The position numbers were made by a program, and so were the translations under genes. DNA of 64,000 nt. It comes from Hypericum androsaemum (lineage: Eukaryota; Streptophyta; Magnoliopsida; Malpighiales; Hypericaceae). Below, one piece after another: positions 56,177-64,000 of the stretch. The notes beneath the pieces are model-generated. The model ran no database searches and had not been told where the DNA came from. It was given only the letters and a program-made list of their open reading frames with translations. The stretch is taken from the NCBI GenBank assembly GCA_963995505.1, contig OZ023198.1, positions 8,022,558 through 8,086,557 of the forward strand. Reading direction: 5' to 3'. Each line of letters begins with the position of its first letter. The first letter of the stretch is position 1.

Positions 56177-57300
56177 TGTTGGAGAATTGGTTTATTAACC
56201 AAGGAAGAGATGGGCCAATACAAGTGAGTGTATTGGGCTTTGGCCCAAGTATTTAATTAGAGGGAGAATTCTAATTAAATATAATAACTAAGTTATTAGT
56301 GGGCAACTTTGAGCTAATTTAATTAGAAGTCACACCAATTGATTTTGGGTGTTTGTGAGATCAATACGAAGCTCGTTGATAGAGCTTCGTAACGAGATAT
56401 AACACTTGCGAAAATCCAATTCTCGGGGTGAATGAAAATTGGCTTTAAAGTGGTATGGTTGTTATTGAAATAAGTACAATCTCACATTGGTTAGCGCACC
56501 ATGCTGAGACAAGTTTATAAGGGATTAGAAGTCTAGCATGGGTAAACTGGTGGAGAAGGGAGAGGCTTCTCGCACCGTCTGTCCGTCCGGCCGGCTTGGC
56601 TCGGCTCGGCTCGGCTCGGCACGGCACGCACGCACGCGCGCGCGCCTTGTCCCATCCCGGGCCGGGCTCGGGTGCGGTTTGCGGGATGCGGGTAGAGCTG
56701 GGCCGGACTTGTTGTAGCGATCCTAGGCCTAAAAAGTTCTCTGGGCTTCTTGGGCTTCCGTTTGGACAAGTCCACGCTCTGGAACCTTCTTCTCCTTCCA
56801 GGTAGCTTTGAATTTAAATTTTGAATTTAAAATTCATGCCAATAAATTGGATAACAGCCAAATAAATATGGAATTTTTATGGGTCTTGTAACAGCTCATT
56901 TATTGGGTGGGTTAATGGCCTTATTAAATCCAGATTTGAATGTTGGAGGTCCTAGGCCCCCTATAAAAGGAGCCATCTTCCTTCATTCCAAATCACCCCC
57001 GCTCTTCATCTCTTCAGAGCTCTCTACTTCTCCCTCCTTAGCATAGCATTTCTCACTTTCATTGTATCGGAGTTCTAAGGCTACGAAAGGTTCGAAAGGT
57101 GTGCTATAGTGCTTCCTATAGTACTCGTGATTGGGCGTTGTACCTTGGGAACTCTCTTACTTACGGAGGCCTGAAGCATATAGGCGGGTAATAAGAGTTT
57201 AAGGGCACACGGCTTGTTGTGACCTCGTCCAGGATTGTATCCAAAAATCACTAACTTGAAGAAGACGGTATTCACACTTAGCTTAAAGTGTGATCGTGAG
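56177..57300 (+). repeat. left LTR (matched part) of the large Copia element
   Basis: This part aligns with 62200-63292. The LTR continues beyond 57300 to an end I could not fix. Within it, CCCTATAAAAGGAGCC at 56950-56965 is a strong TATA box. A GC-rich block (56585-56700) of GGCTC, GGCAC and GCGC units is present here and largely missing from the right LTR. Confidence 0.88.
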
Positions 57301-57947
57301 CATTCTCTAAACTACTCTCTTTTATTTTGCTTACGAATTACATACGATTATATGCTTTATATATTCGTAACTCACTAATATTTGTACAAATAATCTTAAA
57401 CTCTTAAGAACACGTGATATTAGTAAATTATATTTTTCAAGCATATTTGTTGTCGATGACTGTTCTGTACCATATAAGCATATACTTGTAATCTGCTTTT
57501 GCTCCTGTTCAAAAGTTACTATAATTCAATCACATGCGAAAGTTAAACTGCAATTGATTTTCTACTGTAACTTGTCATTGTGATTTACCTTTTAGTGATA
57601 GACTAGTCTCTGCCAAAACTTTTATGGAAAAAATTTTAATAAACGAAATTATTTAATTGATCAGTGCAGCGGTGGTCATTAAATATGCACAATGGCTTGT
57701 CTCTCTAACAGTTAGGGAATTAATTTGCTACTGGATTCTGGGTAGAATTTGAATAGCTTAATTCCAGGTAACGTTTTTGTGTATTACGTGAATTAACTGT
57801 TACTGTTTCAAGTTTAATTGTATCAGTTCAAACGAGATTTTGTTCGGACTATCTAAAGTGTGGAAAATTAAACTCGCAATTTTTATTGGGTTACTTAGGT
57901 TGTAAACGTGGGCTTGGCCCATAATTGCATACTGATTTTTCAACGCG

Positions 57948-58896
57948 TTGGATTTTCTGTTGGACCCAAACCGATTACTCACTAAAGGTTATTTGGTGAT
58001 CTATAGATGGCTAGAAACAACAACTCCCCCCCCACACGAAATCAACAATTCTGATGACAACTTGAACGAGGAGGTTCCCGTTGTGAGGGCTAGCGGCGCT
58101 GAGGCCGTGATGCCGGGTCATAGACACCCAATGCCACTACCGTACTCTCATCTTGAGAAATCGAAAAAGTTCAAGAGTGGAAATTTCAAGAGATGGCAAC
58201 AAAAAATATTGTTCTACTTGACCGCCTTGAACTTGAGCCGGTATATCAAGGAGGATAAACCCAAAGAGAATGTGAGTGATCCGCATCAAACCGCGATCCA
58301 CAGCGCATGGGTACATGAAGATTACCTATGCCGCAACTATATATTGGGTTCGTTCGACGATACGCTTTACAGCGTGTACTATACCAAAGAAATGTCAAAG
58401 GATCTTTGGGAATCGTTGGAGCACAAATATAAGGTTGACGACGCCGGTGCAAAGAAATTTGTGGTCGGGCGCTTCCACGACGCCGGTGCAAAGAAATTTG
58501 TGGTCGGTGTAAAGAAATAGCGCTGTGGAACAATGCGAAGAGTTGCAATTGATCTTCCATGATCTTGCAACAGAGGAAATGGCCATCAATGATGTCCTAC
58601 AAGTGGCGATGGTGATTGAAAAATTATCACCATCTTGGAAGGACTTTAAGATGTACCTCAAGCACAAGAGGAAGAAGAAGACTCTCGATGACCTTATCCG
58701 AAGGTTGCGCATCGAGCAAGATAACCAAAAGGTTGATAAGAAATCAAGTGGCATGGTTGCTAAGGCCAATGTGGTCGAGACCGGGGGGAGCTCCCGTGGG
58801 AACAAGCAGAAATGCTCAAATGATTTCAAGGGAGGGATGTTCGTTGGCAAGGGCTACTTGACCAATAATCTATTCAAGATGAGTGTAATGACTTAA
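57948..58896 (+). pseudogene. Copia gag (UBN2-type), frameshifted
   Basis: The first frame (to 58520) includes YSHLEKSKKFKSGNFKRWQQ, LNLSRYIKEDKP and MSKDLWESLEHKYK. It then has a 39-bp in-frame tandem copy (DAGAKKFVVG written twice, 58440-58507) and runs into a stop at 58518-58520. A second frame (58525-58896) continues the capsid: LIFHDLATEEMAINDVL, SWKDFKMYLKHKRKKKTLDD. It ends at a TAA where the zinc knuckle should be; no CCHC motif is seen. The likely true start is an ATG within or just after 58000; the N-terminal part is not family-like. Confidence 0.85.
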
Positions 58897-58929
58897 GCTC
58901 CCAAGGCAAAGTCTAATGATAAGATTGAT

Positions 58930-60549
58930 ATGGGTGCTGCCAATAAGGCTAGCACGAGCAATGATGTAATGAATGTTGCCGAGAAGGCTAATAAGAAAGT
59001 AAAGGTTGCTTATTCTCGCGTGTCGTTACATTTATGGCATGGTAGACTAGGTCATGTGAATTATAAGTCTTTGCAAAGGCTAATATCACTTAACCTACTA
59101 CCAAAATTCAATATCGATCACAAACATAAGTGCGAGACTTGTGTTGAGGCCAAATACGCCAAAACATCTTCCCACTCGATTGAGCGAAGCACGGAACTGT
59201 TAGATTTAATCCACACCGATGTATATGATTTAAAATACGTACAAACGCGTGGCGGTAAAAATTATTTTATAACTTTTATCGACGATGATTATATGAGGTA
59301 TTGCTATGTCTACTTGATGAGAAGTAAAGACGAAGCAATAGACATGTTCATTCACTATAAGAATGAAGTTGAGAACCAACTTGGCAAAAAGATCAAAAAT
59401 CTTCGAAGTGACCGAGGTGGTGAATATGAATCTCCATTTGCACAAGTTTGTGCCGAGAATGGAATCGTTCATCAAACCACGGCGCCTTATTCTCCCGAGC
59501 AAAATGGAATTACGAAAAGGAAGAATAGGACGCTTAAGAAAATGATGAATGCGATGCTTATTAGTTCTGGATTACCAAGGAATTTGTGGGGGGAAGCTGT
59601 GCTTTCGGCCAACTATGTGCTCAACAGGGTACCACACAAAAAGTTGGATAAAATACCTTACGAATTATGGAAAGGTCATGCGCCTAGCTATAAATTCCTA
59701 AGGGTTTGGGGATGTCTTGCTAAGGTTCTGATCCCACCTCTTAAAAGGACAAGGATAGGACCCAAGACGGTGGATTGTGTATTTATCGGTTATGCACAAG
59801 ATAGTGCTGCATATCGATTTTTAGTACACAAGTCAAATAACTCTGATGTCCACGTAAATACTATCATAGAAGCTAGGGATACTTCATTCTTTGAGGAAAT
59901 CTTTTCTCACAAAGCTCGAACTGGTGTTGACTGTCAAGTTGACCAAAGTGGGAGCAATGTGGGGGGAGAGGAACCTCAAGATGAAGTTGAAGAGCCTAGA
60001 CGTGGGAAAAGGGCTAGAAAAGAAAAGTCCTTCGAATCAGATTTCCTAACATATCTATTAGAAAAAGATCCAGTAACCTACAAAGAAGCAATGCCTTTTA
60101 CAGACTCTGCTCTTTGGAAGGAAGCGGTGAATAGTGAGATAGAGTCTATCTTACATAATCACACTTGGAAATTAGTAGATCTACCTCCGGGTAGTAAACT
60201 ACTAGGCCATAAGTGGATCTTCAAAAAGAAGATGAAGCCTAATGGTACAGTGGATAAGTACAGGGCAAGACTTGTTGTTAAAGGCTACAAGCAAACTGAG
60301 GGTGTTGATTATTTTGATACATATGCTCCTGTCTCCAGGAAAATGTCTATTAGGTTAGTCATAGCCTTGGCGGCTTTGTTTAACCTAGAGATCCATCAAA
60401 TGGATGTGAAGACGGCCTTCCTTAATAGAGATTTGGAAGAGGAGATTTACATGGAGCAACCTGAAGGGTTTGTGGTTCCAGGTAAAGAACATAAGGTGTG
60501 TAAACTTGTAAAATCCTTGTATGGACTAAAACAAGCACCTAAACAATAG
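58930..60549 (+). pseudogene. Copia pol, integrase and RT N-terminal part
   Basis: The 539-codon frame runs through the pre-integrase domain ([27 protein letters not shown]), the integrase core ([56 protein letters not shown]), the linker ([13 protein letters not shown]) and into RT ([51 protein letters not shown]). All three acidic integrase core residues appear present. An in-frame TAG at 60547-60549 falls where TGG (tryptophan) is expected in the QAPKQWH motif. Protease sequence upstream is missing. Confidence 0.93.
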
Positions 60550-60570
60550 CACGAAAAGTTTGATAGTATA

Positions 60571-61254
60571 ATGCTATCTAACGGATTTCAGATAAACCAA
60601 TGTGATAAATGTGTCTACGTGAAAGGAGATGATAACGACTATGTGATAGTTTGTCTCTACGTAGATGACATGTTGATCGTGGGTAATAATGATAATATCA
60701 AAATTACCAAGAGAATGTTGTCGCAAAATTTTGACATGAAAGACTTGGGACAAGCTGATGTAATACTTGGGATGAAAATCACCAAGACTTCAGAAGGTTA
60801 CGCGCTTTCTCAAGGTCACTATGTCAAAAAGATACTTGACAAATTCGATAAGGATAGCAATGTAATTGCAAGAACTCCTATGGAAGTGGTGTCGAGTCTC
60901 TGCAAGAATCGTGGAGAGAGTGTGAGACAACTAGAATATTCTAGAGTTATAGGCAGTCTAATGTACCTCATGGACTGTACAAGACTAGATATTGTAAACT
61001 CGGTTAACAGATTATCGAGATATACGAGTAATTCCAATTATGAACATTGGAAAGCGATAGTTAGAGTCCTTAGATACCTAAGGTACACTGCTAACTATGG
61101 ATTACACTATAAGAGACATCCCGCCGTTCTGGAAGGGTATTTAGACGCACTGGATCTCGGACTCCAAGAATATAAAATCCACGAGCGGATACATATTTAC
61201 AATTGGAGGAGCAGCGGTCTCGTGGAGATCATGCAAACAAACTTGCATTGCTAG
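60571..61254 (+). pseudogene. Copia RT C-terminal part
   Basis: The frame continues RT in the same phase as the upstream frame, separated only by the TAG at 60547. It includes the catalytic [13 protein letters not shown] box, [17 protein letters not shown] and [19 protein letters not shown]. Near 61140 it loses phase with the RNase H region through small indels and ends at TAG 61252-61254. Confidence 0.93.
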
Positions 61255-61261
61255 ATCAACT

Positions 61262-61603
61262 ATGGAATCAGAATTCATAGCGTTGGATCTAGTAGCTGAA
61301 GAGGCGGATTGGCTCCGAAGTTTCTTGGAGGACATCCCGATGTGGTCAAAACCAGTGCCTCCCATTAGCATGCACTATGATAGTCAATCAGCTATCGAAA
61401 GAGCACAAAATAATGTGTATAATGGAAAGTCTAGACACATACGTCGTAGACATAAATCTGTGAAAATGTTATTGAGAACGGGTGTGATATCTTTAGACTA
61501 TGTAAAGTCAAAAGAGAACATCGTGGATCCATTAACTAAAGGTCTAACGAGGGACCAAGTTGAGGTATCATCGAGGGGAATGAGATTAAAGCCCACGAAA
61601 TGA
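61262..61603 (+). pseudogene. Copia RNase H
   Basis: The 113-codon frame includes [35 protein letters not shown] and [18 protein letters not shown], the end of Copia pol. It ends TAG-free at TGA 61601-61603. Confidence 0.9.
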
Positions 61604-62199
61604 CCTAAACCCATGATGGCAACCCAACTTGGATCGTAAACCCCGATCTGCAGATTCAAAGAGACAACTGAATTGTGAGGCTAGGGTCGAGCAAAGCACT
61701 CTAAAAATTGAGTTCCTTACCTATTCCTATAATGAAAGAGTGATAGACCTGTCCATGTGAAGGTTAAGTTTTAAGCTTTTAATGATCCTTATACTTCAAG
61801 TATATATAAGTGGGGTATAGCAGGATACTCCTTATAAGAGATCAACTATATCGAATGTGAAGGGGCCGCTTCTATGAGATGAGTTAAGGGCTCAATCTCT
61901 AGAGCATTCGATAAAATTTTCAAGGAAGTCCAGGGCCAAAATGGACAACAACGAAAGAACCAAGTAGTGGTTTGAGAAGGAGTTGTGTGAGTACCTTTGT
62001 CTTGGTTTACATAAAAATGCCGAACAGTTCAAGGTATCACGTCCACTGGTTGGCAAGTATATTCGAAGGTATTTCACTAAGGAAGGTTCAAGGTTTTCAA
62101 CCACCTTTCCTGATGCAACAAATTCTCGCAGAACTCCAAGTTGCATGTAGCATTGGTAGGTTCATGTCATATAAGCCATTTTGCATTCATGTGGGGGAT
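61604..62199 (+). other. 3' untranslated interior of the large Copia element
   Basis: About 600 bp of non-coding interior between RNase H and the right LTR, ending in the polypurine tract GTGGGGGAT. Short frames here have no recognised product. Confidence 0.6.
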
Positions 62200-63292
62200 T
62201 GTTGGAGAATTGATTTATTAACGAAGGAAGAGATGGCCCAATACAAGTGAGTATATTGGGCTTTGGCCCAAGTATTTAATTAGAGGAAGAATCCTAATTA
62301 AATATAATAACTAAGTTATTAGTGGGCAACTTTCAGCTAATTTAATTAGAGGTCACACCAATTGATTTTGGGCGTTTGTGAGATCAATACGAAGCTCGTT
62401 GATAGAGCTTCGTAACGAGATATAACACTTGCGAAAATCCAATTCTCGGGGTGAATGAAAATTGGCTTTAAAGTGGTATGGTTGTTATTGAAATAAGCAC
62501 AATCCCACATTGGTTAGCGCACCATGCTGAGACAAGTTTATAAAGGATTAGAAGTCTAGCATGGATAAACTAGTGGAGAAGGGAGAGGCTTCTTGCGCCA
62601 TCCGTCTGGCTCGGGTGCGGGTTGCGGGATTGTGGGTTTGTGGGTTTATGGAAATTATTCCAGGTTCCAGGGCCTTATCTTTTTTAGAGCTGGGCCGGAC
62701 TTGTTGCAGCGATCCTAGGCCCAAAAAGTCCTCTGGGCTTCTTGGGCTTCCGTTTGGACAAGCCCGCGCTCTAGAACCTTCTTCTCCTTCCAGGTGGCTT
62801 TGAATTTAAATTTCAAATTTAAAATTCATGCCAATAAATGGGATAACAGCCAAATAAATATGGGATTTTTATGGGTCTTGTAACAGCCCATTTATTGGGT
62901 GGGTTAATGGCCTTATTAAATCCAGATTTGAATGTTGGAGGTCCTAGGCCCCCTATAAAAGGAGCCCTCCTCCTTCATTCCAAATTACCCCAGCTCTTCA
63001 TCTCTTCAGAGCTCTCTACTTCTCCCTCCTTAGCATAGCATTTCTCACTTTCATTGTGTCGGAGTTCTAAGGCTACGAAAGGTTCGAAAGGTGTGCTATA
63101 GTGCTTCTTATAGTACTCGTGATTGGGCGTTGTACCTTGGGAACTCTCTTACTCAAGGAGGCCTGAAGCATATAGGTGGGTAATAAGAGTTTAAGGGCAC
63201 ACGGCTTGCTGTGGCCTCGTCCAGGATTGCATCCGAAAATTACTAACTTGAAGAAGACGGTATTCACACTTAGCTCAAAGTGTGATCGTGAG
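62200..63292 (+). repeat. right LTR (partial) of the large Copia element
   Basis: Aligns with 56177-57300. The TATA box CCCTATAAAAGGAGCC recurs at 62950. The rest of the LTR is displaced to the right by the inserted Copia LTR and lies outside the window. Confidence 0.9.
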
Positions 63293-64000
63293 TGTTAGGG
63301 CAGCGGAAGCGTAAACACGGATGTGTTGAACACCCATAACAAATAGTACGAGAGATAGGAAGAATCGAGGACACATGATATTGCGTGGTTCGGTCGAATG
63401 AGACGATCATCACTATATTATGTGGATATACATGGTACATAAGCCATAGGCGAGGCTGTGCCTCGAGCCTAAATCTCTGCCTATACTACCATGGCCAATT
63501 AAGCCAAGACCAAAGAACTCCTAACTCCTAGCCCTCTATATATAGAGCCAAGCCAATATGTTTTACAATAGGAAATAGAGTTCTATTCTGTTTAGGAATT
63601 TGGGATAAATCCTAACAATTTCCACCTTGGACCAAATTCCAAAATCAATCGTCTTCTCCAACTTCAAGCTCATCGTCCACATCAGACCATCTTCACTGTG
63701 TGTATCTTCCTGTAAGCTCAATCATTCGCCTCAATCTTGAAAACTCCACCTCGAATAGAATCTTCCACAAATATCTCAACAACATAAACTCATTGGACTG
63801 TTAGCTGGTGTCCTCATCTCTTATTTGGACTGAGATTGGTGTTCGCTCGGCGATGTAACCCTAACAGTCGGTGTCCACATGAAGGTGGAGGTTTCTCGTG
63901 GAGGTGGAGTCTGCTATGTTGGTAGAGAAATGTTTGACCCAAATCTTATTGGACTTTGAGCTTGGGTCCAATGGTATCTCTTATACATGTATGTGGTATT
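63293..64000 (-). mobile_element. 3' LTR and 3' end of another minus-strand Copia element
   Basis: An LTR of 325 bp (63293-63617) begins TGTTAGGGCAGCGG and ends CCTAACA. On the minus strand a polypurine tract (GGTGGAAATTG, near 63616-63630) lies just inside, so this is the 3' LTR and the element body extends to the right beyond 64000. It inserted into the right LTR of the large Copia element; the last 5 bases before it, GTGAG, are the predicted target duplication. The visible interior (63618-64000) is non-coding. Confidence 0.85.

Larger units (their letters stand above)
56177..63292 (+). mobile_element. large Ty1/Copia LTR retrotransposon, right LTR interrupted
   Basis: The left LTR starts at 56177 (TGTTGGAGAATTGG). 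The right LTR starts at 62200, preceded by the polypurine tract GTGGGGGAT, and is cut at 63292 by another Copia LTR; its remainder lies beyond the window. Between them, in Copia order, are gag (58000-58900), integrase, RT (58930-61254) and RNase H (61262-61603). A recognisable protease is missing, and the primer-binding site was not identified. Few breaks separate long frames, so the element is fairly young, but it is not intact. The target-site duplication could not be seen. Confidence 0.92.

Overview
The window is nuclear DNA from a flowering plant, most likely a woody eudicot; I cannot name the species. The genes have many short introns with GT..AG borders, and most of the sequence between them is transposon. 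There is no bacterial operon structure, CRISPR array, rRNA or tRNA gene that I can see.

Four host genes can be reconstructed exon by exon with reading frame kept at every junction. (1) Minus strand, 1058-3721: a FIP2-like T1/BTB plus pentapeptide-repeat protein (11 exons, 298 aa). (2) Plus strand, 19084-22936: a DUF639 protein (10 exons, 701 aa). (3) Minus strand, 24211-25846: a p23-type HSP90 co-chaperone (6 exons, 152 aa). (4) Plus strand, 44936-47111: a plant cysteine oxidase of the N-degron oxygen-sensing pathway (5 exons, 281 aa). They have unrelated roles and do not form a functional cluster.

Transposon layout: 4.3-5.6 kb, a Mutator-like (MULE) element with a perfect 9-bp target-site duplication (TSD); 6.1-8.3 kb, LTR-like direct repeats and a foldback element; 8.8-11.3 kb, a broken hAT transposase gene; 11.8-18.3 kb, a complete but decayed minus-strand Copia element with TSD CAATA; 19.7-20.1 kb, a miniature TRIM-like retrotransposon inside a DUF639 intron; 26.2-27.2 kb, an internally deleted hAT copy related to the 8.8-kb one, with a perfect 8-bp TSD; 27.3-31.3 kb, a Copia remnant holding a hAT-type element that itself holds a LINE; 31.6-34.3 kb, a LINE ORF1-only copy; 34.6-42.4 kb, a three-level nest (MULE, then a degenerate Copia LTR element, then a 2.4-kb LTR element with an unassigned 321-codon ORF); 42.6-43.3 kb, a MULE-like end and a gene fragment; 47.8-48.7 and 48.8-51.6 kb, two minus-strand LINEs; 51.8-53.5 kb, iterated inverted motifs and a MULE-type foldback; 56.2-63.3 kb, a large plus-strand Copia element with near-intact integrase and reverse transcriptase, whose right LTR is cut by another Copia LTR that runs off the window.

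I did not find a clearly new multi-gene system. The points most worth a second look are the dated nest at 34.6-42.4 kb and its ORF, the matched full-length and deleted hAT pair, a 72-bp inverted repeat bracketing exons 1-2 of the p23 gene, and host-like gene fragments inside MULE-type elements.
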